This document shows, in pieces, positions 1-8,582 of a stretch of DNA of 64,000 bases. The position numbers and the translations under genes are program-made. Positions within the stretch are counted from its first letter, which is position 1. Each line of letters opens with the position of its first letter. A model generated the notes under the pieces. It saw nothing but the letters and a program-made list of their open reading frames with translations, had not been told where the DNA came from and did not search any database. Source of the DNA: Chlorogloea sp. CCALA 695 (lineage in GTDB: Bacteria; Cyanobacteriota; Cyanobacteriia; Cyanobacteriales; Chroococcidiopsidaceae); contig NZ_PVWN01000013.1 of assembly GCF_003003885.1 (NCBI RefSeq), positions 39,850 to 103,849 of the forward strand, given 5' to 3'.

Positions 1-135
1 AAACAGTTCATTGACCATTTCCGAATCTTGGAGCGTGGTTTGCAAGTTCAGCAATCCTTGCTCAATAGTAACTAGGTGGTCTTTAGCTTCTTCAATGAAG
101 TAGCCCAAAATACGCTGTTGTTGTTCTGGCAGCAT
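1..135 (-). CDS. CheA-like hybrid histidine kinase, N-terminal fragment (PilL-like)
   Basis: Only the first 45 codons lie in the window; the gene runs off the left edge. The start is ATG at 135. The peptide begins MLPEQQQRILGYFIEEAKDH, which resembles the Hpt (phosphotransfer) domain that opens CheA/PilL kinases of cyanobacterial taxis operons. It follows the PilJ-like receptor gene by about 90 bp on the same strand, the place where the kinase sits in pilGHIJL-type operons. The phosphorylatable histidine (probably in EEAKDH) is visible; kinase domains are not. Assignment rests on context plus this short N-terminus. Confidence 0.75.
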   Translation of the reverse strand, partial: MLPEQQQRILGYFIEEAKDHLVTIEQGLLNLQTTLQDSEMVNELF

Positions 136-228
136 AGCAATAGTTTGATTTATGGGGTTTAGGTACGGGAGACAAAATAGTTGTGGGTGGGGAAGTTTTG
201 AGGTTTTTGAGCCGGTTTCAAAACTGCC

Positions 229-2769
229 TTACACCTGGAAGCGATCGACAGAATGTAGCAAGTCTCCAGCTACTCCAGCCAAGCTTTGCAAGGAGCCAGA
301 AACGCGCTGTGCTTCTTGAGAAGTTGCTTGGGCTGTTAGTTCTACCGATTGCACTACGGAGGCAACTTGACGAGAAGTCTCTGTTTGCTGGACTGTATCT
401 GCGGTAATGGAGCGCACCAAAGTATCAATCCGATTGGATACTTGAACAATGTCATTGAGTGACTTCTTCGCTTGTTCTGCTAAGTTAGTTCCTTGAATAA
501 CCTGTTGAGTGCCTTCTTCCATCGCCGTCATTACTGAACCCGTTTCGGTTTGGATTTGTCTAACGACTTGTTCGATTTCTTTCAGGGCTTTGGCAATTCG
601 ATCTGCTAGTTGACGGACTTCATCGGCAACGATCGCAAAACCTCGCCCAGCGTCTCCGGCTCTGGCGGCTTCAATACTGGCATTAAGTGCGAGTAAATTA
701 GTCCTAGAGGCGATTTGCGAGATCAAGGCAACAATTTTTGAGATTTCTTGCGATGATTCGGCTAATCTCTTGACTTTTCGCGTCGTTTCTGCTACGGTCT
801 GTCGGATTTCCAGAATTCCTTCTACCGTCCGATCTACAGCTTCACCGCCTTTTTGGGCAGTAGCAGAAGCAGAACGGGCAACGGTTTCGGCTTCTTTGGC
901 GCTTTCAGCTACCCGTTGAATCGCGTCGGTTAGCACTTGCACAGAGTTGAGGGTGACGGCTAATTGTTCTGCTTGGCGCAAGGCATCAGAAGATAAATCG
1001 CGGGCAAAAACCTCGCTATCAGTCGCTCCTTTATTTACTTGTTGGGCGGCAGTTTTTACCTGTTGGATAATTTCGCGCAGATTGTGAATTGTCGAGTTAA
1101 AGGAGTCGGCAACGGCTCCCAAAACGTCGGCGCTAACCTCCGCTCGAACTGTCAAGTCACCACGAGCGGCTCCTTCTACATCATCTAGGAGGCGAATTAC
1201 TTGGCGTTGTAGTTCCTCTTTAGCTTGTTCTTGTTCTAAAGCTTTGCGTTGCGCTTCTCCCGTCGTCTCTGATAGCCCTTTGACCATGGTGTTGAAATTG
1301 GTTGCTAATGAACCAAATTCATCTTGAGAATAAACGGTAGCCTGGGCATCGAAGTTACCAGTACGCAGAACTTCAAATTGGGCTTTTAGATTCTGCGTTG
1401 TTTGACTGCGGTATTTTGCTGATTTCCCTTCTAAAACTTTAGTAGTTCCAAAACCTGCAAGTCCGGCGGCGACCGCCATAGCTAAACCGCTATTCCGTAC
1501 AGCCGCGCGACTATCCACTGGAGATAATAGTTGTGCGCCTAAAGTTACGGCGGCGACGACTAAAGTAGAGACAAATCCTACTGTTACTGCCGTCAGGAAA
1601 GGTTTTTTTTCTGAACCCCCATTGTCCCAAAGATTTAACAAGCTACCAGTGTTCCCACTACTAGGGCTGTTAACTGCCATCGGTTCTGGCTGGTAGTTTG
1701 TGCCTGAAGAAGGGGAATTATTAATGCTAAATACTTCTCCTTCCTCTGCTGTCGTTTCTGGCAGAAAAAAACCACTGCTTAATTCATCATCATCGGGGAG
1801 CAAAAGCGGCTCTGACATATCTTCTAAAGAAGCTGAATCCGACGACGATCCATAGGAGCGAATTTCCTTTGCATCCTTGTAGGACATACTTAAATCAAAA
1901 TCGCCCGTACGATTTTCGTCCATGTAGTCTAGCGCTGTGTCGAAACTTGGCGTATTTTCCCTAGCTTGTGGTGCTGAGTGAGAACCGTTTTGGCTTGAAA
2001 ATCCGTTTTGGTGTGGTGTTGCTAAGTAGTCTTGCTCGTCATTGGCAATACTTTCTATGTTTTGGGAGTTGAGCAAATCAAGCTGCTCAAAAGCGATTCC
2101 TTGGGATAAGGTCTCTTGAGATGGCTTGCCCATCGTTAAGAAAGTTTGATCTTCACTACTATCGGATGGTTCCAGGTTCCCTTCAGAACTGAGGCTAAAA
2201 CGCTCTGGCGTAAAAGGTGAGTTGTGGGCAGCTTCCGCTTCTTCTTGAGACTGGCTCCAAGCAAAAGGGTCAGCAGAGGTTTGAAAGTCATTGCTGGCTA
2301 AATTCGGGTCGTTTAGAGCCTGTGAGCTATCAAAAGGTGCTGCTAAGAAATTGTTGCTACTTTCGTCAAAGCTAAAATCAGTAAAATCTGCGGCTGGTGG
2401 TGAGGATAAAGAATTTTGGGGTTCAGCATTAGTTAGAAAGGTGTTTTCTAATTCTGGTTCTGGAGCAGTAGCCCGATTGGGTGAAGTATCTTGAGCTTCG
2501 TACTGCTCAACCGCTTCAAGACCGCTACTAGCGCAATCAATCAAGTCGCGATCGCTAGTTAAACTTATTACCTGGTGATATTGCTCTTTAGCTACGTTGT
2601 ACTGCTCTAAAATGCAGTAAATGTGACCCCGTAACAAACGGCTGCTGGGGTCGGTGGGAAAATGCTCGACTAATCGGTCAACGAGAGTTGCCGCTTCTGG
2701 ATAGTTGCCTTGAATATAAGCTTTTTGTGCCGCTTGATATTCTTGCTCGCGATCGTTACTTGATGTCAT
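229..2769 (-). CDS. pilJ: methyl-accepting chemotaxis protein, PilJ-like
   Basis: Membrane chemoreceptor feeding the CheA-like kinase to steer type IV pilus motility (phototaxis in cyanobacteria). In order: an N-terminal TPR-like segment (about residues 5-70, [17 protein letters not shown]), a long Ser/Asn/Gln/Glu-rich linker, two hydrophobic stretches ([20 protein letters not shown] and [19 protein letters not shown]), two HAMP-like segments (around [19 protein letters not shown] and [10 protein letters not shown]), and a C-terminal signalling domain with the conserved hairpin tip [20 protein letters not shown] chose ATG 2769 (846 aa) because AGAGGAG lies just upstream and it begins like related cyanobacterial receptors. 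In-frame ATGs at 2796 (ATGA overlap with the CheW stop) and 2805 are alternatives. Confidence 0.93.
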   Translation of the reverse strand: MTSSNDREQEYQAAQKAYIQGNYPEAATLVDRLVEHFPTDPSSRLLRGHIYCILEQYNVAKEQYHQVISLTSDRDLIDCASSGLEAVEQYEAQDTSPNRATAPEPELENTFLTNAEPQNSLSSPPAADFTDFSFDESSNNFLAAPFDSSQALNDPNLASNDFQTSADPFAWSQSQEEAEAAHNSPFTPERFSLSSEGNLEPSDSSEDQTFLTMGKPSQETLSQGIAFEQLDLLNSQNIESIANDEQDYLATPHQNGFSSQNGSHSAPQARENTPSFDTALDYMDENRTGDFDLSMSYKDAKEIRSYGSSSDSASLEDMSEPLLLPDDDELSSGFFLPETTAEEGEVFSINNSPSSGTNYQPEPMAVNSPSSGNTGSLLNLWDNGGSEKKPFLTAVTVGFVSTLVVAAVTLGAQLLSPVDSRAAVRNSGLAMAVAAGLAGFGTTKVLEGKSAKYRSQTTQNLKAQFEVLRTGNFDAQATVYSQDEFGSLATNFNTMVKGLSETTGEAQRKALEQEQAKEELQRQVIRLLDDVEGAARGDLTVRAEVSADVLGAVADSFNSTIHNLREIIQQVKTAAQQVNKGATDSEVFARDLSSDALRQAEQLAVTLNSVQVLTDAIQRVAESAKEAETVARSASATAQKGGEAVDRTVEGILEIRQTVAETTRKVKRLAESSQEISKIVALISQIASRTNLLALNASIEAARAGDAGRGFAIVADEVRQLADRIAKALKEIEQVVRQIQTETGSVMTAMEEGTQQVIQGTNLAEQAKKSLNDIVQVSNRIDTLVRSITADTVQQTETSRQVASVVQSVELTAQATSQEAQRVSGSLQSLAGVAGDLLHSVDRFQV

Positions 2770-2792
2770 TTGCTCCTCTGCTTGCTGAGATT

Positions 2793-3314
2793 TCATGCGA
2801 CCCATAGCCCACTTTGGATGATTGCTTTTTGATCCAGCAGTTGTAGGCTTTTGCTAGAAAGCTCATCTAGCATCCACTCACCTTGTACAAATCCGGTGGT
2901 ACTGTCTGAATTATTTTGTTGTATTTCTTCTGCTTCTAGCCATTCCATCCCGACAATGCGATCGACGGCTAATCCGACCATGATGTCTTGTTGTTCGACG
3001 GCTATGACTGAAATTTCTGCTCGTTCGGTATTGAGCGCATTGGGTTCGTTTAGAAAGTAACTAAGGTCTGCTACCCAAATTACTCTACCGCGCAAGTTTA
3101 GCGTCCCCAGTAGCGCGTAGGGTGCGTTGGGAATTGGTGTAATGCGGTCTAAAGGCGCGGAAATTACTTCGCGGACTACCGTTGCTGGCAAAGCAAATTC
3201 TCGCTCTGAAGCTACGTAAAAACGCAGGTAAAGTTCGCCTTCTTTGTTTTCTAAGTCTTGAAACTCAGTTAAATGTTGCCTAGGCTTGCTACTGGTTGAG
3301 GTGTTGGGTTCCAT
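2793..3314 (-). CDS. pilI: CheW-like adaptor (PilI-like)
   Basis: A 173-aa CheW-domain protein that would couple the PilJ-like receptor to the CheA-like kinase in the cytoplasm. The CheW fold is visible from about residue 28: [22 protein letters not shown], then [27 protein letters not shown] (the typical core with NLRG) and [16 protein letters not shown]. The length is slightly above a bare CheW domain because of a short polar N-terminus. It lies 5 bp downstream of the response regulator gene and just before pilJ, consistent with one transcript. ATG 3314 has GAGG about 10 nt upstream. Confidence 0.93.
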   Translation of the reverse strand: MEPNTSTSSKPRQHLTEFQDLENKEGELYLRFYVASEREFALPATVVREVISAPLDRITPIPNAPYALLGTLNLRGRVIWVADLSYFLNEPNALNTERAEISVIAVEQQDIMVGLAVDRIVGMEWLEAEEIQQNNSDSTTGFVQGEWMLDELSSKSLQLLDQKAIIQSGLWVA

Positions 3315-3319
3315 AATGT

Positions 3320-3685
3320 TTAACCTCGGAGTAGTTGTTTGACAGTTCCGACCAATTCTTTTGGTTGAAACGGTTTGACGATATAAGCATCCGCGCCTTG
3401 CTTCATCCCCCAGTAGCGATCAAATTCTTCGCCTTTGGAGGAACACATGACGACTGGTACACCTTGGGTTTTGGGGTCGGTTTTCAGGCGACGGCAGACC
3501 TCGTAGCCATTCATTCTGGGCATAACAATATCTAGCACTACTATGTCTGGACGAAAAGTTTTGATTTGTTCCAAAGCTTCCATGCCATCGGTAGCGATCG
3601 CTACTACTAACCCACTACCTTTAAGGAGATCTGTAATCATCTCTCTTTGCGTAATACTATCTTCTACAACTAGAACTGTACTCAT
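3320..3685 (-). CDS. pilH: CheY-like response regulator (PilH-like)
   Basis: A single receiver domain of 121 aa with no output domain, so it probably acts by protein contact at the pilus machinery. The acidic pocket (E8, D9), phospho-acceptor D52 (VVLDIVMPRMNGYEVCRRL), switch residue S82/S83 and K104 (YIVKPF) are all present, so it should be phosphorylatable. It is the first intact gene of this leftward operon; the pilG-like gene that should precede it is broken. Among cyanobacterial CheY-like proteins the CRRLKTDPKTQ segment fits the PilH type. The exact orthologue needs a tree. Confidence 0.92.
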   Translation of the reverse strand: MSTVLVVEDSITQREMITDLLKGSGLVVAIATDGMEALEQIKTFRPDIVVLDIVMPRMNGYEVCRRLKTDPKTQGVPVVMCSSKGEEFDRYWGMKQGADAYIVKPFQPKELVGTVKQLLRG

Positions 3686-4200
3686 AATTGTTAATTTGCC
3701 TTTTGGTGCAAACGTTCTTGATTAAGAACGTACTACCATGACTTATCCTAATAACGTTTAATCAATTTAAGTCGCCAACTACTAAAATGGTTGCTTTTTG
3801 ACTAAATAGTAGCAATGAAATTGTGCGGTTAATTTTTTATATAGGTTGTTATTTCATTGTACTTTCAAGTAATAATGTGCCTACAAGAGTAAATAGAAAT
3901 TTTGAGAAAAGTTGAAACCCATAAATTAAATTCTCTCAAGTTTTGATGATTTCTCAGCTTTGATAGAAATTTAACATCAAGTTTTCAACTAAACTACCCA
4001 ATAAACTTAACGCTACCGGGGCGATGTATCCAAGCGAAAATTCACTGAGAACTAACTTAAACTAAGTAAAAGTAAGCTTTAATATCGGTGAATTTACGGA
4101 GGAAATAGTCAGGATTGGAGGAGGAAAGAGGCAGCAATTTATTAAAGAATTGTTGAGCTTTCAATAATCCTACTGAAATTTAGATATTTCTCCAGTAATG
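3686..4200. other. spacer between pilH and the pilG remnant
   Basis: About 515 bp, AT-rich, with no open frame I can support. It separates pilH from the 3' end of the pilG pseudogene, much longer than the tight spacing within the rest of the operon. Because pilG is broken, the promoter for pilHIJL may now lie here, but I see no convincing -35/-10 pair. Confidence 0.5.
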
Positions 4201-5357
4201 TTAGTGATTGTTTTCCGTTAACTGGGCAACCAAATACTTTGTAGCTCCAAACAGTTGGGCTTTGATGCGTTGAATAAATAAGTTGCGGCTAAACACAATA
4301 ATTGGCGTGTGGCAACGGGCGTTAGAGCGGCGGAGCATGGCACAAAAATCTAGCCATCTAAGGTCGAAGATGATGGCACTAAGTCGCAGAAAATTAAATC
4401 TTGTTTAAGTTCAAATAGGTAGCCTAAAGTGTTTTGAGGATCATCAAAAAAAACTACTTCAATTTTTTGTTAGTGCTGGCTAAAAGTAGCTTTGCTGACT
4501 TGATTTGTTGGGTCTGGATGAATGCAAGCAATTTCAGGAGTTTGTGCTGGAGAAAACTGCGAACTATCAAGACTAGAGAAGGTACGACTAGCAGTGGACA
4601 AACTAATTGCACCCAACTTTTTTGGCTCAAGGGATAAATAGCTCTAGCCACGGCTACAGGTCAATTGAGATGGAGGGCTAATTGCTGCAAAGAGGTTTAA
4701 CCATCAGCCAATGCTGCAAATGATTAAAGGTAGAGGTGGGTAAGTATTGTTGCAACTGTAGCTCGTCAATAATTAGGGGACACTGAGCAAAGGAACTAAT
4801 GTGGGGATGCAATTGTTTCCATTGTTGTACCTGCTGCATAATTTTTGTGACTGCGGAGCTAATTTTTAAGGTAGTTAATTGTGGTATTACTGGCTAGATA
4901 TCAAAAATAAAAGTGCCTTAATGTAGACTAAGTAAGTCAAATAGCGTTTCTTGGATGATGCTATGAATAATAGTGCGTCCTTGACTTGGAGTGAGAAAGT
5001 TGTGTTTTAGTAGCGTCCACAAATAGGTATACTCCTGAATGTTATGGGTTTCAGCCCAGGAAAATTGCATATTGTCAATAATGTTACCAATTTGATAGCG
5101 CCGCAGGTAGTCGCGCAAGCGAAACAAGTTGGTATTGCTATCGGTAGCATATATAATTTGACCATTGAGGAAAAAGACAAACCAAGAGCGAGTTGGCAAA
5201 GACGGAAAACTGTGTAATTCTGGGCTTGGATCGATCTTGCGAAGGATTCGGTAATGTAGCTGCCGCTATAAGCTTCTACAAATAGTTTAATAGTTCTTTG
5301 ACCTAGAATCAACTGTAAGATACTGCGGATATCGATTTCATTGAGGTTGCCTTGCAT
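4201..5357 (-). pseudogene. pilG: PatA/PilG-type response regulator, degraded
   Basis: The remains of the first gene of the taxis operon. In pieces and different frames it keeps the PatA-type N-terminal (DUF4388-like) domain: MQGNLNEIDIRSILQLI at 5357, then SWFVFFLNGQIIYATDSNTN and GRTIIHSIIQETLFDLLSLH, a middle part (KIMQQVQQWKQLHPHI; VARAIYPLSQKSWVQLV) and a C-terminal receiver (DLIFCDL; FCAMLRRSNARCHTPIIVFS). At least four frame changes and several stops interrupt it. The acidic pair of the receiver reads IACIHPD, so phosphorylation would be lost even without the breaks. The last recognisable stop is TAA at 4201. No functional product is expected. Confidence 0.9.
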
Positions 5358-5862
5358 TTAACTAATCAATCTCCTGATTTTGGTTAGTGTAAATGTTTGA
5401 ACTCATTTTGCCCAAGGTTAGACCAGAAGTGTAGGCTCGTCAAAATTTATTCAAGATTTTATGTGTTTAATCAGTAGTGTTGGCAAGAAGTTAAGAATAA
5501 TAAATTGTCGGCAGCAGGAGCAAAGATCACCTTTGAGCCTCCTCACTTTCAACGCCGGATTAAGTTTGCCCAACTTTAAATTGATGGCGTTTCTCCGGCG
5601 CTGGGAGTATAGTTACTCATAGATAACGAATAATTTGCACAGGTTTAGTAGTTTTAGAGTTTATTTAGTGGATAGGATTGCCTCGATCAGTCCAAAATAG
5701 AAGTAAGGCAGTTTTGCTCTAGTAGTTTGCAAGCCAAGAACCATCAGAAAACTTTTTCATTTTGCTGTTCAACTAAGTTTAATGCAGACGGACTAAACGA
5801 TTTTTTAGGCAAAGGTGAGCCGCCCCAATCGGGCATTAATTATATTTAAGAGGGCGATCGGC
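5358..5862. other. divergent spacer between pilG remnant and hmpF
   Basis: About 500 bp without a supported gene, holding the start regions of the leftward taxis operon and rightward hmpF. It contains two stem-loops described separately (5516-5600). I could not assign a promoter with confidence. Confidence 0.5.
5516..5600 (+). promoter_or_regulatory. tandem stem-loops upstream of hmpF
   Basis: First hairpin: AGGAG+CAAAG (5516-5525) pairs with CTTTG (5531-5535) and CTCCT (5539-5543), with a three-base bulge. Second hairpin: CGCCGGA (5553-5559) pairs exactly with TCCGGCG (5594-5600), enclosing a smaller AAGTT/AACTT stem (5562-5576). Neither is followed by a T-run, so they are not standard terminators. 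They could form part of a long hmpF leader or a protein-binding site. I do not recognise a known riboswitch class. Confidence 0.35.
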
Positions 5863-7587
5863 GTGCTGTATTTAGCAGAAGTACAAAAGCAAAAAAATAA
5901 GACTGGATTTATGGCATCGGCGAAAGCGGAATTAAGGTTGCTGGCGTATCAAAGGCCCGATCAAAGTTGGGCTGCTGTGCAGGGAGAAGAAGCGATCGCC
6001 GCCGAGGAAGCTAATAATTTTAATGTTGGGGTGTTAGTATTAGCTGATTTGAATGCCAATAGACAAGCACAGCAAATTCGCGAAGCTGGTCGACCGTTGG
6101 TAGGAATATTACAAGGTTTTTCCCGGCAGATGGAAAAAGCTAAAGGTCAAGAAGAAGAAATTGAGCAATGGAAACAGTCTCTAACTTATCAAAGTGAAGA
6201 GTTAAACCGCCGCAATACCGAGTTAGAGGGGCGGCTAGACGAGTTGCAACATATAGAAGATGACTTCGCACGTCTAGAAGGGGAGAAACAAGCCTTTGCG
6301 ACCGCCCAACATAATGTAGAACAACTGCAAGGGGAAGTGGAGCGCCATCGCACCGAATTAGAGGGGGCTTGGGAACACTTGCGGGGAGAACAGCGCCGCT
6401 TGGAGGAGCAGCAAGGTACGGTGTTAGACGATAGTACCAAGCAGCAATTGCAACAACTGCTCGATCTTTTGGCAAATAGTGTCGCCCCCAAAGCAGCTTT
6501 AAAAGAACAGTTAAACGTTTCTATAGAAACCGTTGATAACCAACAAAATATCTTGAGCCATCATTGGCAACAATTCGAGCAGCAACGTGCTAACGCCGAA
6601 CGCCAGCAAGCAGAAGTAGATAATCTTAAGTCAATATTGACTAGCCGCACAACCCAGTGGGAAACCGATCAAAAGGCTCTGGAGCAAGATTTAGTAAAAC
6701 TACAGATGCAAAATTCTGCTCGCAATACAAAGCAAGAAGACGCGCAAATTCTCGGCATTAAGTTACGCAAGCAAGAGGAAATTTATCATCAATTACATCG
6801 ATTAGTCGCTCCAGATAATCTTGATGAATCTCAAGAGGTGGATTTGAACGCGCTAGAGAATATGTCTTTAGAGGAGCTACAGCACGTAATTCAAGAGTTG
6901 CAAAGAGATTTGGCAGGTGCTTCGGGCTTTGTTAACGATCAAGAGGAAGAACTCAGACTTTTACAGCAAAATATTGATAACTTGCAAGGAAAGTTGAGCC
7001 AAGCTAGCGATAGCGATGTCTCTAGGCTAAGAACTGAAATAGCTGAGGAGCGAGACACCTATGAATTTTTAGACCAAACTTTAGTTGGTCAGCGTCAAAA
7101 CTTGCAGGAGCGCAAACAAGTTTTAAATCAGCATCAGTCGGTACTGTGGCAGCGACAAGGAATTACGCCAGCGACTAAACAAGAGGACTATAAAAGTGAT
7201 TTGAGTCCGATTATTGTGCAAATTGACTCAATTAAGCAGCAACAAGCAAAAGAACTACAAAAGCTGGAACAGGAAATTACGCAGTTAGGGGCGCACACTC
7301 AGCAATTGCAAGCAGATATCCTTAGCAAAACTAATTCGCAGCAAACTGTTCGCCAGGAGTTGCAAGAAATGGAGTCAAACTTATACTCTCAAGCTGCACT
7401 AACGGCGCAGTGCTGGGGTAAAGTCAATCTTTACGAAGAAATGCTGCAACCAATTCAAGATAATTTAGAGGAGTTAAAGCATAAGTTAAGGGCAATTTCG
7501 GCTAGTGTTGAAAACTTGCAAGTTCCTGACGAGCAAAGTCAAGTAGAGCAAATTCGGGACAAGTTGTTAAGTTCTGTGGTTCGTTAA
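5863..7587 (+). CDS. hmpF: pilus motility taxis protein HmpF
   Basis: A 574-aa protein that is almost entirely coiled coil, rich in Gln, Glu and Leu. HmpF is a cyanobacterial protein needed for directed type IV pilus motility and localises with the pilus machinery. The N-terminal block LYLAEVQKQ, then KAELRLLAYQRPDQSWAAV and GRPLVGILQGFSRQMEKAKGQ, is the family signature. I start at GTG 5863 because the family begins at LYLAEVQK and AAGAGG lies about 9 nt upstream; an in-frame GTG at 5815 would add 16 residues. Its place opposite the pil taxis operon agrees with its role. It nearly abuts convergent tilS. Confidence 0.88.
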   Translation: MLYLAEVQKQKNKTGFMASAKAELRLLAYQRPDQSWAAVQGEEAIAAEEANNFNVGVLVLADLNANRQAQQIREAGRPLVGILQGFSRQMEKAKGQEEEIEQWKQSLTYQSEELNRRNTELEGRLDELQHIEDDFARLEGEKQAFATAQHNVEQLQGEVERHRTELEGAWEHLRGEQRRLEEQQGTVLDDSTKQQLQQLLDLLANSVAPKAALKEQLNVSIETVDNQQNILSHHWQQFEQQRANAERQQAEVDNLKSILTSRTTQWETDQKALEQDLVKLQMQNSARNTKQEDAQILGIKLRKQEEIYHQLHRLVAPDNLDESQEVDLNALENMSLEELQHVIQELQRDLAGASGFVNDQEEELRLLQQNIDNLQGKLSQASDSDVSRLRTEIAEERDTYEFLDQTLVGQRQNLQERKQVLNQHQSVLWQRQGITPATKQEDYKSDLSPIIVQIDSIKQQQAKELQKLEQEITQLGAHTQQLQADILSKTNSQQTVRQELQEMESNLYSQAALTAQCWGKVNLYEEMLQPIQDNLEELKHKLRAISASVENLQVPDEQSQVEQIRDKLLSSVVR

Positions 7588-7600
7588 ATAAAAAGGCTGT

Positions 7601-8578
7601 TTAAGGTGAAATTAAAGAAATCCAGCCATTTTCTACCTTAGCCACTTCTCCTCCAGGAAAAGGATCGGTTTGGGCTTTATTAGGAGCAAAGATCAGGGCA
7701 ATTAGTTTCTCAATTTGCTCAAAGTTAGGACTGCGATTAAGGGCTTGAAAAAGAAATTGGCGCAGGACTCGGCGTTGCAAGGCTAGGGGGGAAGCTTGCA
7801 GCACCTGACAATTAAGTTTTAGGAGTTCGTGGGGGTGACGGGCTTGGGCGTACAGTTGTTGGGCGGTAAGTTCTAGATACTCTACTTCACAATGCAATAG
7901 CTCGGCGGTTTGAGCTAGAGAGGTTTCTACTTGGGGGTTGAAGGATTGCAAGTAGGGTAATAGTTCGTGGCGGATACGGTTGCGTGCATATTTCAAGTCA
8001 AGATTGGTGCTATCTTCCCAGACGGGCAACTTCGTAGCTTGACAAAATTGGGCAGTAGCGGCTCTGGTAATTTGGAGTAAGGGACGAATTAGTTGGAGTC
8101 CAGAATCGAGCCGTCTCTGCCAAGAGAGCGCCTGCAAGCCATCGGCTCCGCTCCCACGAATTAAATTGTAAAGTAAGGTTTCCGCGCGATCGCTGCTGGT
8201 ATGTCCGGTAACGATGTACTGGTAATTGTGGGCTAGGGCAATTTCACTTAAAGCCTCGTAACGCCATTTTCTAGCGGCGGCTTCGCTAGGCAAAGAACGG
8301 TCGGTAATAGCCCCGTAATAGGGGATTGACCAGGCGTTGGCTAGGTTTTCGACGTGGAGGGCGTTTGCCTCGGAATCGGTGCGCCACCGATGATTGCAGT
8401 GGGCAATCCCTAGCATCCAGCCCCACTTAGGTTGTAAGTCTAGCAAGAGTTTGATTAAGCATAGAGAATCTTGTCCCCCAGAAACCGCAACTAGCAACCG
8501 ATCTTTGGGTAATAGATGGCGCACTTTCAGGGTACGGTGCAAAGTAGCATGGAGCGGTGTCCAGGGGGAGTCGCTCAT
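7601..8578 (-). CDS. tilS: tRNA(Ile)-lysidine synthetase
   Basis: Converts C34 of the CAU-anticodon tRNA(Ile) to lysidine with ATP, so that it reads AUA. The 325-aa length fits the shorter cyanobacterial form. The PP-loop ATP-pyrophosphatase motif SGGQDS is at residues 33-38, followed by GIAHCNHRWR, HTSSDRAETLLYNLIRGSG, LIRPLL and WEDSTNLDLKYARNRIRHELLP, all typical of TilS. It follows the barrel gene by 4 bp on the same strand, so it may be cotranscribed with the end of the polysaccharide locus, though its function is unrelated. Confidence 0.96.
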   Translation of the reverse strand: MSDSPWTPLHATLHRTLKVRHLLPKDRLLVAVSGGQDSLCLIKLLLDLQPKWGWMLGIAHCNHRWRTDSEANALHVENLANAWSIPYYGAITDRSLPSEAAARKWRYEALSEIALAHNYQYIVTGHTSSDRAETLLYNLIRGSGADGLQALSWQRRLDSGLQLIRPLLQITRAATAQFCQATKLPVWEDSTNLDLKYARNRIRHELLPYLQSFNPQVETSLAQTAELLHCEVEYLELTAQQLYAQARHPHELLKLNCQVLQASPLALQRRVLRQFLFQALNRSPNFEQIEKLIALIFAPNKAQTDPFPGGEVAKVENGWISLISP

Positions 8579-8582
8579 GGTT

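Noticed and set aside
183..407. Plus-strand ORF of 74 aa
   Set aside because: It lies antisense to the well-supported chemoreceptor gene and has no recognisable features.
2793..2805. pilJ starting at ATG 2805 or 2796, overlapping pilI
   Set aside because: ATG 2769 has a far better ribosome binding site (AGAGGAG) and matches the usual N-terminus; kept only as alternatives.
4434..4637. Plus-strand ORF opposite the pilG remnant
   Set aside because: The opposite strand carries recognisable, though broken, PatA sequence; this ORF is its shadow.
5516..5600. c-di-GMP or other known riboswitch upstream of hmpF
   Set aside because: Only paired stems are visible; the conserved core nucleotides of classes I know are not found.
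5815..5862. Extra 16 N-terminal residues for hmpF from GTG 5815
   Set aside because: The family begins at LYLAEVQK, and GTG 5863 has AAGAGG in proper spacing.
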